Positions 1-8,637 are shown, counted from the first letter of the stretch. The stretch: DNA of 64,000 nt from Anaerolineae bacterium (GCA_003327455.1 QOQU01000007.1:62001-126000); one strand, 5' to 3'. Made by a program: numbers and translations. Notes: generated from the letters alone by a model not told the origin.

Positions 1-729
1 GGTTGCGCCCATCAAGGGCCCAGGCGAATACAGGATTGGAATGCCAGCATGAATGGCATCAATGAGTCCTTCGTTCATAACAGCGATTTTCAGCGGAGTA
101 ATGGGAGTGACAATCCCCAGGGCACAGGGTTTTTCCCGCAAGGCGCTTTCGCCGCCGCTGGCGGCTGCAACCATTGCCAGGAGCTTCTGGGTAAAGGGCC
201 GTTCGAGGATGTTGATGACCGTTGGTTTGGTGGTATTGCGCAGGATGGCATCGAAATCATGGAAGAAAATGGTCGAAGTGGGCATATCCCCCGACATGCA
301 CAGTGTCTGCACAAAATCAATGTTCTCCAGCGCGTGACCGACGCGGGTATTGTTGATCATATCTTGCTTGGTTGGCTGGCGCGGGCGGCGGGCTTCAAAG
401 TCCCAGAACAGCGGTTCAGAGGTACCACCCATGCCATAATAAACCCGTCCCAACTCAATTTGCAGATCCATGGCAGGATCGTTGCGTCCATGGAGAATGA
501 AAGATTTCGGCGCCTGCTCAATTGCCCAGGTTACCATTTCAGGAGGGATATGAATGGAACGGGTTTCCCGATTGACTTTTGCACCGCCTCTTTCAAAAAT
601 GTCCAGAAAAATATCCGACTCGCTATAAATGCCAGGATTCATCAAAAGGTCTAAGGAAGCCTGATAGATGCGATCAAGTTCAGTTTCCGAGAGAATGGTC
701 AAATTGCCAGCTTTGGCTCCACTTTTCAT
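1..729 (-). CDS. MttB-family (trimethylamine/quaternary-amine:corrinoid) methyltransferase, 3' end outside window
   Basis: The reading frame starts at ATG 729 behind an AAGGAG box and runs off the left edge, so only the first 243 residues are visible. The translation (MKSGAKAGNLTILSETELDR...) has the N-terminal layout of the MttB superfamily, including the stretch YYGMGGTSEPLFWDFEARRP and the conserved GIVTPITPLKIA region. Family members move a methyl group from a methylamine or betaine-type substrate to a corrinoid protein. The pyrrolysine position of true MttB lies beyond the edge, so the type cannot be decided here. It is the last visible gene of the LacI/ABC operon, 10 nt after the regulator, and a paralogue of the gene at 6718-8169. 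The matching corrinoid protein may lie further left. Confidence 0.85.
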   Translation of the reverse strand, partial: MKSGAKAGNLTILSETELDRIYQASLDLLMNPGIYSESDIFLDIFERGGAKVNRETRSIHIPPEMVTWAIEQAPKSFILHGRNDPAMDLQIELGRVYYGMGGTSEPLFWDFEARRPRQPTKQDMINNTRVGHALENIDFVQTLCMSGDMPTSTIFFHDFDAILRNTTKPTVINILERPFTQKLLAMVAAASGGESALREKPCALGIVTPITPLKIAVMNEGLIDAIHAGIPILYSPGPLMGAT

Positions 730-739
730 GGCATACTCC

Positions 740-1816
740 TTAAAGTTCTTCTTCAGGTTTTCCTGGTTGAGGTGGCGGAGCGATTGAGGCTCGCCGAATA
801 AGGTCGAAGCTGATCTGGCGCAGATAGGGTTGTGGCAAATCTTCATCTTCACCACGAATGCGCCGCAGAAGCAAATCCACACAAGCCTGCGCCAGGTGCG
901 TATGGCTGGTTGCCACAGCGGTGATCGGCGGCTGGGAAAAAGAAAACCAATCCAGATCATCAAAGCAGATCAAGGAAATGTGTCGGGGAATTTCAATCCC
1001 CTGCACCCGCAGAGTCTTGATCACGCCCGGCATGATAGCATTGCTGGCGACAAAGAGAGCCGTCGGTCGTGGTTGCAGGCTCAGCAGTTCAGCGGCTGCG
1101 TTTGCCCCCCACTCGCTGCGTAAGGCGCCCAGACGGACACAGCACTCCTCGGTTGGGATACCAGCTTCTTTCATTGCCTGCAAAAATCCCTGCCAGCGAT
1201 CGTAGTTACTGCTATAACAAATATCACCGCCAATATAGCCAATACGCGTATGTCCGGCTTTGAGCAATTCCTGCGTAGCTGCCTGAGCACCTTTGAAGTC
1301 TTCAAAAACAATGGCATCCAAACGACTCCCTTTGACTTGCCGAACGATACTGACCGTTGGGATATTTTGCGAATAAAGATGCTCTAATAATTCTGCCTCT
1401 GGCGCAGTGGGCACCCAGATCAAACCATCCACATCATGCCCGATTAATTTCTGCAGGGCATTGCGCTCGATTTCTTTATCATCTCGGGTAGAAGATAGCA
1501 AAAGCTGAAAGCCTTCCTGGTTGAGCAACAGGCTAATCTGGTCGGCTAAGGCGGTGTAATAGGCGTTCAGCAAATTGGGAATAATTAAACCAATGGTGCG
1601 GCTATAGCGTTGACGCAGCGCCTTTGCCCGCAAATTGGGTTGATAATTGAGTTGACGCACAGCTTCCAGAACCCGCTGGCGGCTCTCTTCCGAGACATAG
1701 CCGGTGTTGTTGAGAACCCGCGAGACGGTAGCGATCGAGGTTTCGGCGGCTTTGGCAACTTCGCGCAACCCGACCCGCTTGCGCACATTTGGATAAGAGC
1801 CATTTTCCTGCTTCAA
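740..1816 (-). CDS. LacI-family transcriptional regulator
   Basis: This 358-aa protein has the LacI/GalR layout: an N-terminal helix-turn-helix (about residues 15-40, VGLREVAKAAETSIATVSRVL, with hinge VRQLNYQPNLRAKALR) and a periplasmic-binding-protein-like effector domain (IGLIIPNLLNAYYTAL onward). It probably represses its own operon and two others through the palindromes at 6344, 11750 and 11869, which match the usual LacI-family centre AACG and lie just after the -10 boxes. The start is TTG at 1816, overlapping the UroD-like stop by four bases with AGGA upstream. Its position among transporter and methyltransferase genes suggests that its inducer is the imported substrate or a product of it. 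Family assignment is firm; the ligand is unknown. Confidence 0.93.
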   Translation of the reverse strand: MKQENGSYPNVRKRVGLREVAKAAETSIATVSRVLNNTGYVSEESRQRVLEAVRQLNYQPNLRAKALRQRYSRTIGLIIPNLLNAYYTALADQISLLLNQEGFQLLLSSTRDDKEIERNALQKLIGHDVDGLIWVPTAPEAELLEHLYSQNIPTVSIVRQVKGSRLDAIVFEDFKGAQAATQELLKAGHTRIGYIGGDICYSSNYDRWQGFLQAMKEAGIPTEECCVRLGALRSEWGANAAAELLSLQPRPTALFVASNAIMPGVIKTLRVQGIEIPRHISLICFDDLDWFSFSQPPITAVATSHTHLAQACVDLLLRRIRGEDEDLPQPYLRQISFDLIRRASIAPPPQPGKPEEEL

Positions 1817-3075
1817 TCTCGTTTCCTATCTTCGAAAATACTGTCGCCCGCTTTGGTTTGGCTGCGACCTGGCAGCCAATCCCTCTCTTCCAGCTTTTGC
1901 GCAATCCAGGCAACCCGTTCAATTGAGTTGTGAGGCATGAACAGATCTACCACGCCAAGCAGAATCGGGCGATCGATGAGAGCAAAGAGTTTCTCAACCG
2001 CCTGTTCAAATTCCTCTTGTGAGGTTTGTTCTTCGAGCCATGGCGAAGGAATGGCGCCCCAAATCATGGGTCCCTGCTGAAAAGCCTGCCAGGCCTCTTC
2101 AAAAGTACAACTGGTAAGTGGTTGCGGCGAGAACGATTCACACACATCCAGACCGCATTCAGTTAACATGGTTAACAACGGACGCATATCCCCATCCGTG
2201 TGACTGCCAACTTTTTTCCCCTGCTGATGCAAGATTTCGGTGTACTTTTGGTATGCTTCCATACAATAGCGGCGAAAGAGAGGCGGGCTGGTCATCATCC
2301 CGTGCAGATTATCGGGAAATTCTACATAGGGTGTTCCGTCTGAATGCCCCGCATCCAACGGTTCTAAGCGAGGCAGAATATCCAAAAGTTGCTCATCTAA
2401 CAATTGGAGCAACCGCTCAACCCGATCACGCTCATAGTGAAGGGCTTTGAAGGTGTTAATTTCCCCTAAATATTCCAAAAGAACCTGTTGGAAGGGAATG
2501 CGTTGCAGAAGAGGCACAACCAAACCGTTCTCGCCAATCTGGTTCTGCCAGTCCCGCACCGTTTCAAACAACGGCACGAACTCCATGCGCTCGATGATCG
2601 CTTCGACGATCGCATAGTCTTCGGGCTGGGAGATCAGATGCTTCTGGAGATAGGGGTCAAGGCCGTTGAGCACATGCTCCTTCAATAATCCATGTCTCAA
2701 ATGTAAGGTGCCCTGCGGAGTAATCAAATCAGTTTCCGTTATGCCTGGTTGGGTGGTCGAAACGATATCCCAGAAACTGGGGAAATTTTCGATCACGGGC
2801 TCATATTCGGTATAAAAGGGTTCACCTTCAAATCGGGCGCGCACCTCCACGCCGCGCAAGCGAAAGGCATAGGCGTTGACAAACTTCAAGCGACCTACTC
2901 CGACTTCGCGATGCAGGCGGTCGAGGTCCCAATCTGTCATGTGGGCGGGCAGGGTTTGGGTGCGTTGATGACTGCGATGCCAGGCTTCTAAACGGGTAAT
3001 AAATGGCAGGCAGGGGGGCATCTCGCCGCGTAAAGCCATCCAGGCCCGCTCGCGCTGGCTGAGAGCCCTTTGCAT
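1813..3075 (-). CDS. Uroporphyrinogen decarboxylase-like (MtaA/CmuA-type) protein
   Basis: The 420-aa product belongs to the UroD superfamily but is not expected to be HemE. It carries the C-terminal motif GSHTDGDMRPLLTMLTECGL, which resembles the zinc and cofactor region of corrinoid:coenzyme methyltransferases such as MtaA and MtbA. In such systems a UroD-like protein accepts the methyl group from a corrinoid protein. The ATG at 3075 overlaps the permease stop by one base; an in-frame GTG at 3078 is a possible alternative. It lies between the transporter permeases and the LacI gene and in the same operon as an MttB-like gene, which supports a role in demethylating the imported substrate. 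The true acceptor is not known. Confidence 0.85.
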   Translation of the reverse strand: MQRALSQRERAWMALRGEMPPCLPFITRLEAWHRSHQRTQTLPAHMTDWDLDRLHREVGVGRLKFVNAYAFRLRGVEVRARFEGEPFYTEYEPVIENFPSFWDIVSTTQPGITETDLITPQGTLHLRHGLLKEHVLNGLDPYLQKHLISQPEDYAIVEAIIERMEFVPLFETVRDWQNQIGENGLVVPLLQRIPFQQVLLEYLGEINTFKALHYERDRVERLLQLLDEQLLDILPRLEPLDAGHSDGTPYVEFPDNLHGMMTSPPLFRRYCMEAYQKYTEILHQQGKKVGSHTDGDMRPLLTMLTECGLDVCESFSPQPLTSCTFEEAWQAFQQGPMIWGAIPSPWLEEQTSQEEFEQAVEKLFALIDRPILLGVVDLFMPHNSIERVAWIAQKLEERDWLPGRSQTKAGDSIFEDRKRD

Positions 3076-3914
3076 CACTTGACCGCTCCACCGGTCAATC
3101 CACGGATGAAATAACGCTGCCCAAACATATAGACGACCACAATGGGAATGGTGGCAATCAACAACCCCGCCATGGTTGCCGGAATGTCTACATAGTTACG
3201 CGAGCGTAAAGCGGCAATTCCTACCATCAGGGTCTTCAACTCGTCTTTCTGCATAAACACCAGGGCAATCAGCAATTCATTCCACACCCATAAAGCATTG
3301 ACAACAATCAGGGTGATCAAAGCAGGGGCTGAGAGAGGCATCATGATGTTCCAGAAGACCCTCAGGCTGGAACAACCGTCAATGCGGGCTGCTTCAATGA
3401 TCTCGCGTGGGATGGTGCGGAAGAAATTGGTCATTAAGTAGATTGAGAAGGGTAAAAGTAAGCCGGTGTAGATCAGAATCGTCCCCTGATAGGTATTGAC
3501 CAGTTTCCAGCGCACCATAGCTACAAATAACGGAACAATCATCACCACCGGCGGAACGACCATCAGGGATAGGATGATGTTGAACAGGGTGCGTTTGCCG
3601 TAAAATTCCATCCTCGCAAAGGCATAAGCCGCCAGGCAGGCGATGATCAGAGAGAGAAAAACCGATCCAACGGTCAGGATTGAACTGTTCGCAAAGCGAA
3701 TAAAGAACTTCTCTCCCGCCAGCGCAGTATCGAAATTTGCCCAGTACAAGGATTGAGGCAAACCCCACTTATCCTCGATATACTCAAAGCGCGTCTTAAA
3801 GGCTGAGACAATCATAAAATAGACCGGAAACAACGATAAGAGTGTTGCCCCGATGACCAGCGCCTGGCGGAGAAAACTGCCAATCCAGACCAGAATTCGA
3901 TCCGAACCCCTCAT
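3075..3914 (-). CDS. Carbohydrate ABC transporter permease, MalG type
   Basis: This 279-aa inner-membrane protein has about six transmembrane segments and the EAA loop (EAARIDGCSSLRVFWNIMMP) that docks on the ATPase. This is the MalG-type half of a CUT1 importer. I chose ATG 3914 because GGAGG precedes it and it overlaps the stop of the upstream permease in an ATGA arrangement; the open frame extends further upstream but only as antisense to real coding sequence. No ATPase gene is present in the operon, so a shared MsmK/UgpC-type ATPase encoded elsewhere is likely. Transcription is probably controlled from the LacI operator at 6344. Confidence 0.95.
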   Translation of the reverse strand: MRGSDRILVWIGSFLRQALVIGATLLSLFPVYFMIVSAFKTRFEYIEDKWGLPQSLYWANFDTALAGEKFFIRFANSSILTVGSVFLSLIIACLAAYAFARMEFYGKRTLFNIILSLMVVPPVVMIVPLFVAMVRWKLVNTYQGTILIYTGLLLPFSIYLMTNFFRTIPREIIEAARIDGCSSLRVFWNIMMPLSAPALITLIVVNALWVWNELLIALVFMQKDELKTLMVGIAALRSRNYVDIPATMAGLLIATIPIVVVYMFGQRYFIRGLTGGAVK

Positions 3915-4813
3915 GAGACTTCCTCCAGGGTAACCGAACGTTCGCGCAAGCGCAACTCCAGGAAGATAAATATCCCTGTTACCAGGAGCAAAATTACCGA
4001 GACCGCTGAGGCGATATTCATCTGGTTGTAACGGAAACCGGTCAGGTAGATGAAGAGTTCTGTGACCATGGTTGCGTTGCCGGGGCCTCCACCGGTCATG
4101 ACATAAACATAGCCAAAAACCCAGGATAAAATCGTAATGATAGAAACGATGGTAAAGAACTCGATGGTTGTAGCCAGTTGAGGGAGGGTAATATGCCACT
4201 GCAATTTCCACCAATTCGCTCCGTCAATCTTGGCAGCATCGAACAATTCCTCTTCCACCGACATCAAACGAGCCAGAAATAGCACAATTCCAAATCCGAC
4301 TTCTTTCCAGACAATGACAAACATCAGGGTTGGCAAAGCCAGGCGGGTGCTACCCAGCCAATCCAGGATAAATCTCTCTAAACCAATCACCTTGAGGAAA
4401 TCATTCAAAACCCCACTTAATTGAAAGATATACGAAAAAATCAGGCCTACCACCGTAATCGGTAAGAGGTAAGGAAGAAAAAGGGTGGTGCGGTAAAACT
4501 GCCAGCCGCGGATGCGATCAAACAGAAATATGGCTAAAATCAGGGCAACGAAAACCATAATCGGTACGCTGATCAATAGCGTCAGGTTATTGCGTACCGC
4601 TCGCAGGAACACTTCATCTCTGAAAATTGCCTGATAATTGGTCAAGCCCACAAAGAGCATTTGCCCTTGAAATGGACGCTGGAAACTCAGGGTGATCAGG
4701 CGCACAATTGGAAAAGCAAAGATCAACCCAATCACCACCAGGGCTGGGGCGAGAAACAAATAGGGTTCAATTTGGCGTATGAGTCGATAACGTTTAGCCG
4801 CAGTGAGAGACAT
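3911..4813 (-). CDS. Carbohydrate ABC transporter permease, MalF type
   Basis: The 300-aa protein begins MSLTAAKRYRLIRQIEPYLF, a typical N-terminus of CUT1 MalF/UgpA-like permeases, and has about six membrane helices and an EAA loop (DAAKIDGANWWKLQWHITLP). It pairs with the downstream MalG-type permease to form the membrane channel. ATG 4813 is favoured over the TTG six bases upstream because GGAG sits seven bases before it. Gene order is binding protein, MalF type, MalG type, as is usual. CUT1 systems mostly import oligosaccharides, glycosides or glycerol phosphates, but specificity cannot be read from the permeases. Confidence 0.95.
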   Translation of the reverse strand: MSLTAAKRYRLIRQIEPYLFLAPALVVIGLIFAFPIVRLITLSFQRPFQGQMLFVGLTNYQAIFRDEVFLRAVRNNLTLLISVPIMVFVALILAIFLFDRIRGWQFYRTTLFLPYLLPITVVGLIFSYIFQLSGVLNDFLKVIGLERFILDWLGSTRLALPTLMFVIVWKEVGFGIVLFLARLMSVEEELFDAAKIDGANWWKLQWHITLPQLATTIEFFTIVSIITILSWVFGYVYVMTGGGPGNATMVTELFIYLTGFRYNQMNIASAVSVILLLVTGIFIFLELRLRERSVTLEEVS

Positions 4814-4906
4814 CAGCAAGCTCCGCCAGGAGGACAGATAGATGAGAGGAGCTGGGCACTGAGGGGAGCCTCCAGCGCCCAGCCAATTTTAGCTTAATCT
4901 CAGCTA

Positions 4907-6277
4907 CTATTTGGAATACCAGTTCACAAAATTCTGGAGCTGATCCGGGTTTTGTTCTCGCCATTTCTGGATGACATCCTCGGTCAACTGGGCCAGTTCG
5001 GCGGGTGTCTTCTCGCCAGCGAAAAGCAACTGGGTGCCGGTGAAATTCGCCTGTTCATCCAACATGCTGGGGATGAAGTTCTCCAGGTTTGGACCCGCGG
5101 ATTGAACGACCCACTCAAAGATCTGCTTGAGGATAGGCTGATCAATTTGAGCGGTATCAAAGCGGTCGTCAGCCGGCAACACCCCGGTGTACTTAAACCA
5201 GGCATTCAAGCGATCGGGCGTATGCATGAACATCAGAAAATCGGCTGCCTCTTGTTTATGCTGCGACCAGGAGGTGATCCCTAAACCTTGCGCTGTGACC
5301 ACGTAAGTATCAGCCAGCTTTCCCGAACCATACTTGGGCACGCGCATGACGCCCATATTATCCCAACCGATAATTTCCGCCCAACCTTTCAAAAAGGTAT
5401 CATTTCCAAAAATCATCGCCGACTTGCCTTGTACAAACTGGTCCTGACCCTGCTGGTAGTCCACCGAGTTGATGTCAGCGTTCCAGCATTTGGCTTCTTT
5501 GAGCTGATGGAGACGCTCCCACCACTCAGCATAGGCCGGATCGGTGAACTTTGCTTCACCAATGGAGGCTTTCATGAAGTCTTTTTCGCTGTCCAGGTTC
5601 TGGCGGGCGAGGATCGAGAAGAGCCAGCCGCCGAACCAACCATCCTTCAAACCACCAGATATCGGCGTCACCCCAATTGCATTCAATTTATCGCAGGCGG
5701 CAATTAACTCGTCCCAGGTATCGGGCAAATCGTTAAGGTCGATGCCTGCTTTCTCGAACAAAGTCGGGTTGTACACCATGGGATTTCCTGAGAGATACCA
5801 GCCCATCCCCCATAGCTTGCCGTCATAGGTGCGCTCGAAGTTATTAATATAATGAGCGCGTTCTTCGGCTGGAATCAGATCATCCAGAGGAACCAGGGCA
5901 CCATTCCAGGCGAACTCCAACGTCCAGACGCCTCCCCAGAAATACTGGATATCGGGTCCCTGTTGGGCGGCTGCAGCGGATTGAAAAGCCGGGATGAGTG
6001 AGTCGGTTGATTGTAAGACAGCTTCGATGGTGATATTGGGATTTAGTTTTTGATACTCTGCGATCGTCTCATCCAACCATTGTTGGGCGCCGGGGGCTTC
6101 CTGTTCACCCCACCACCACATCACCAGCTTGACCGGCTCAGCTTCAGCGGGCTGAGCGGGCGCTTCGGTTGCCGCTGGCTGCTGCGGCTCGGCTGGAGGT
6201 GGCGTTGCAGGTTGAGCGCAGGCGGCAAGAAGACTGACCAATGTCAGTAGGATCAGGAAAAAGCGCGTCTTATTCAT
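4907..6277 (-). CDS. Extracellular solute-binding lipoprotein (family 1)
   Basis: This 456-aa protein starts with a lipoprotein signal peptide ending in the lipobox LLAAC, with Cys20 as the lipid anchor. A Pro/Ala/Glu-rich tether follows (about residues 21-50), and then a family 1 sugar-binding fold (VKLVMWWWGEQ...). It should catch the substrate outside the membrane and hand it to the MalF/MalG-type pair. ATG 6277 is preceded by GGAGAG at the correct distance; upstream in-frame codons have no such box. It is the first gene of the operon, 86 nt from a strong promoter with a LacI operator. The many tryptophans near the mature N-terminus fit a carbohydrate-like ligand, but that is only suggestive. 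Confidence 0.95.
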   Translation of the reverse strand: MNKTRFFLILLTLVSLLAACAQPATPPPAEPQQPAATEAPAQPAEAEPVKLVMWWWGEQEAPGAQQWLDETIAEYQKLNPNITIEAVLQSTDSLIPAFQSAAAAQQGPDIQYFWGGVWTLEFAWNGALVPLDDLIPAEERAHYINNFERTYDGKLWGMGWYLSGNPMVYNPTLFEKAGIDLNDLPDTWDELIAACDKLNAIGVTPISGGLKDGWFGGWLFSILARQNLDSEKDFMKASIGEAKFTDPAYAEWWERLHQLKEAKCWNADINSVDYQQGQDQFVQGKSAMIFGNDTFLKGWAEIIGWDNMGVMRVPKYGSGKLADTYVVTAQGLGITSWSQHKQEAADFLMFMHTPDRLNAWFKYTGVLPADDRFDTAQIDQPILKQIFEWVVQSAGPNLENFIPSMLDEQANFTGTQLLFAGEKTPAELAQLTEDVIQKWREQNPDQLQNFVNWYSK

Positions 6278-6343
6278 GGTTCTCTCCTCTCTAAAGGGTA
6301 AAAAAAGGGGAATGGCCAGGTTCATAGGATATGAGCCAAAAGC

Positions 6344-6357
6344 AGTAAACGTTTACA
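6344..6357. promoter_or_regulatory. LacI-family operator upstream of the ABC transporter operon
   Basis: On the minus strand the site reads TGTAAACGTTTACT, with a perfect 12-bp palindromic core (GTAAACGTTTAC) at 6345-6356. It begins 5 bp downstream of the -10 box, so a bound repressor would cover the transcription start. The same motif in the same position occurs at 11750 and 11869. The LacI gene in this operon is the natural candidate regulator, giving autoregulation. Confidence 0.85.
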
Positions 6358-6362
6358 CATTC

Positions 6363-6391
6363 ATCATAGCATGAAAAAAGCGTCTTGTCAA
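6363..6391 (-). promoter_or_regulatory. Sigma70 promoter of the ABC transporter/UroD/LacI/MttB operon
   Basis: TTGACA (6386-6391) and TATGAT (6363-6368) are separated by exactly 17 bp on the minus strand. The predicted start lies inside the operator at 6344-6357. Confidence 0.85.
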
Positions 6392-6434
6392 GAAATTGTT
6401 TTGCTCGATGAGAAATTGACCTTTATGAAGGGGG

Positions 6435-6440
6435 TATAAT
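6435..6440 (+). promoter_or_regulatory. Candidate -10 box (TATAAT) for the MttB-like gene
   Basis: A perfect TATAAT lies on the plus strand. A TTGACC at 6416-6421 is only 13 bp away, too close for a standard sigma70 promoter, so activation or a poor -35 is likely. No copy of the LacI palindrome was found on this side of the divergent region. Confidence 0.4.
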
Positions 6441-6717
6441 TATTCCAGTAGATTTCAGAGATGAATGGCTAAAGACCTCGGCTGGTTGTAACCCTGCCTG
6501 TAGGTCTGAAGGCCCTACCAGTGCTTGCACGGGCTAGCACGGGATTTTTCCCACGCAACTCGGCTCTGTTGGCAGAACACAAACGGAAGGAAAGGATACG
6601 ACCTATTGGCGACTTTACTATCATCTCATCTGACCAACCCGTGATCGCCAGCCAACCTTGACTGGAAGACGCGAAAAGATATTCTATGGTGCGTTGTAAC
6701 GCAAAAAGGAATGCTCT
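6441..6717 (+). promoter_or_regulatory. Long, probably structured 5' leader of the MttB-like gene
   Basis: This gene-free stretch can fold from an outer stem that pairs 6455-6474 with 6613-6633 (TCAG, AGATGA and TAAAG blocks, about 15 pairs with a CAT bulge on the 3' side). Inside are several short hairpins: GTAGG/CCTAC, GTGCT/AGCAC, GGGA-TTTT-TCCC and TCTG-TTGG-CAGA. Closer to the gene a GCGTT/AACGC hairpin lies just before AAAAGGA and the ATG at 6718. It matches no riboswitch class I can recognise, and the cobalamin-box sequence GCCACTG is absent. Folding was done by eye only. Confidence 0.45.
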
Positions 6718-8169
6718 ATGAGACCCAATCTTCCCCATCTCCTCGAATTCCTGACGCAGGATCAGATCCAACAGGTGCATCAGACGGTGCTGCGGGTGCT
6801 GGCAGAAGTTGGCGTGCGTATCGATTGGCTGCCGGCCCTGGAAATCCTGGCGGCTCATGGATGCAAAGTGGATTTCAAAGGACACCTGGTCTTTATTCCA
6901 GAAGATATCCTTCAACGCGCTTTGAACTCAGCCCCTTCCCACTTTCAACTTCACGCCCGCAATCCCTCTCAGACCATTTCAGTCACCTTGCAGGATGTCT
7001 ATACCATCGCCGGCTCGTCTGCCCTCAACGTTCTCGATCTGGAGGGGAATCATCGCCCGGCAACGCTGCAAGATTTGCGCGATTTTACCCGTCTGATTGA
7101 TGCCCTCGATCTGGCGGACATCATGCATGCCATGGTGATCCCCCAGGATATGCCTCAGGCGGGGTTTGACCGCATCCTGTTTGCCACCATCCTGGAAAAC
7201 AGCGGTAAACACTACTATTCCCAAGGCGAAGGGGAACAGAGCGTTCACGATCAGGTCGAAATGGCGAGCCTCATCCAGGGTGGAGTGGAAGCCGTGCGCC
7301 GCCAACCTGTTTTCAGCTTTGTCACCTGCCTGACTTCTCCCCTGATCCATGCGGCTGAACGGGTGCAAGAGATGATGGCTTGTGCGGAGTACGGCATCCC
7401 CTTATGGCTGGAAGCCACCAACATGATGGGGGCAACGGCTCCCATCACCATTGCCGGCGCCCTGGTCGAACACACTGCCAACATGTTAGCTGCCCTGACG
7501 TTCGTCCAGCTTCTCCGTCCGGGTCACCCTTGCATTCTTGGGATCGCCTCCGGCGGTCTCAACATGCGCACGGGCACCTATGTGGGCGCCTCCCCCGAAG
7601 CAACCCTTTTGCACGTTGCCAGCGTGCAAATGTGTCGCTATTATGGCTTGCCTTTCGAGGGCAGTTCGGGCTTAGATGCCTGCCTGCCGGATGCCCAGGC
7701 AGGCTATGAGCGAGCTTTGCAAGACATCCCTTACGCCCTGGCAGGGATGAATTTTATCCATCTGGCCTTTGGCATGATGAATCAATTGCTCACTTCAAGC
7801 TATGAACAGGCATTGATTGATCACGAAATCCTTGCAGCAGCCTATCGGCTGGCAGAGGGTTTTCAAGTTAACGAAGAAACACTGGCATTTGAACAGATTC
7901 GGCAAGCCGGGCAAGGCGGACAATTTTTAACCCACCCTTACACCCTGCGCCACTTCAAAGAGCACCAATGGCAACCGCGCCTCACGGCGCGCCTGGAGTG
8001 GACGCAATTCCAGCGTCAACTGGGAGGTGCAGACATGCGTCAGCGCGCCAACCAGCTTGCCCGCCAGATCCTGGCCACCCATCAACCGCTGCCTCTCGAA
8101 GAAAAGCTAGCCCAGGAACTTCAGCGCATGGCACATGCGTTTCAAAAAGCAGCCGGGCCAAGTCATTAA
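6718..8169 (+). CDS. MttB-family corrinoid methyltransferase paralogue
   Basis: The 483-aa protein is a full-length member of the MttB superfamily (TIM-barrel substrate:corrinoid methyltransferases). The conserved family segments ATNMMGATAPITIAGALVEH and GTYVGASPEATLLHVASVQM are visible, and the frame is uninterrupted, so no in-frame amber (pyrrolysine) codon is used. Members without pyrrolysine include MtgB-like enzymes that demethylate glycine betaine and related quaternary amines. ATG 6718 follows AAAAGGA. It is divergent from the ABC transporter operon, and its paralogue lies at the far end of that operon (1-729), so the two may act on different methyl groups or steps. Its C-terminus ends against a converging gene. 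The substrate is unknown. Confidence 0.9.
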   Translation: MRPNLPHLLEFLTQDQIQQVHQTVLRVLAEVGVRIDWLPALEILAAHGCKVDFKGHLVFIPEDILQRALNSAPSHFQLHARNPSQTISVTLQDVYTIAGSSALNVLDLEGNHRPATLQDLRDFTRLIDALDLADIMHAMVIPQDMPQAGFDRILFATILENSGKHYYSQGEGEQSVHDQVEMASLIQGGVEAVRRQPVFSFVTCLTSPLIHAAERVQEMMACAEYGIPLWLEATNMMGATAPITIAGALVEHTANMLAALTFVQLLRPGHPCILGIASGGLNMRTGTYVGASPEATLLHVASVQMCRYYGLPFEGSSGLDACLPDAQAGYERALQDIPYALAGMNFIHLAFGMMNQLLTSSYEQALIDHEILAAAYRLAEGFQVNEETLAFEQIRQAGQGGQFLTHPYTLRHFKEHQWQPRLTARLEWTQFQRQLGGADMRQRANQLARQILATHQPLPLEEKLAQELQRMAHAFQKAAGPSH

Positions 8170-8186
8170 TCTCCGTTATGGAGATT
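8168..8186. terminator. Short inverted repeat between convergent genes
   Basis: AATCTCC and GGAGATT form a perfect 7-bp stem with a 5-nt loop, lying over the MttB stop and just before the end of the opposing gene. No long T-run follows, so termination is only possible. Confidence 0.35.
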
Positions 8187-8193
8187 GCCTGGA

Positions 8194-8637
8194 TTATCTT
8201 GGCTCAATATTTTGACGATAGGGGTCTTTTAACCGCTCGGCACGTGCCTTGAGCACGCCATAAATCAGGGTACCGAACAGCGCCCCGCCTCCGGCAAGAA
8301 CCAAACCCAGAACAATGACGAATCCAATCCACAAATAACCATACAGAACCGGATCAGCCATCACCACTTCTCCAGAGGAATTGAGGCAATTCAACTCATA
8401 GCCTGTGGCAGGTCTAAAATTTCCATATTTATCACGGGTCGTCGTGGCATACGTTCGTAGTTTTCCCTCACTATCCGCCGGGCAGATGATCTCTCCCATC
8501 CAGCCAGCCACCGTTTCGTTGTAGGACGTAAACACCCCGATGAAAGGAGCGACGATAAAAACAGGCAAACTGCACAGCCCAAAGAGGATTGCCCAGACGA
8601 CCACCCCCATGCCGAATCGTTTTCTCTTACTTCCCAA
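8194..8637 (-). CDS. Small membrane protein of unknown function
   Basis: The 147-aa product has an N-terminal basic stretch (LGSKRKRFGMG), a first membrane helix (about residues 12-35) and a soluble loop with two conserved-looking cysteines (EIICPADSEG and ELNCLNSSGE). A second membrane helix follows near residues 105-130. The loop probably faces outside. I chose TTG 8637 because AAAGGAG stands seven bases before it; longer frames upstream lack such a box. I do not recognise a family, although a two-helix protein with an extracytoplasmic loop of this type recalls DUF3592-like proteins. It lies within the LacI-linked region but has its own upstream hairpin, so it may be unrelated to that pathway. 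Confidence 0.7.
   Translation of the reverse strand: MGSKRKRFGMGVVVWAILFGLCSLPVFIVAPFIGVFTSYNETVAGWMGEIICPADSEGKLRTYATTTRDKYGNFRPATGYELNCLNSSGEVVMADPVLYGYLWIGFVIVLGLVLAGGGALFGTLIYGVLKARAERLKDPYRQNIEPR

Noticed and set aside
3915-4214. Longer N-terminus of the MalG-type permease
   Set aside because: The extra codons are antisense-free but overlap the MalF-type gene in another frame and lack membrane character; GGAGG marks ATG 3914.
6441-6717. Cobalamin riboswitch, 6S RNA, SRP RNA or RNase P RNA in the MttB leader
   Set aside because: The signature bases of these RNAs (for example GCCACTG, GGAAGCAGCC-type or GAAAGTCC-type) are not present; only an outer stem is 6S-like.
6469-6915. 148-codon open frame on the minus strand across the MttB leader and gene start
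   Set aside because: It is antisense to a well-supported gene, has no ribosome binding site and no recognisable domains.
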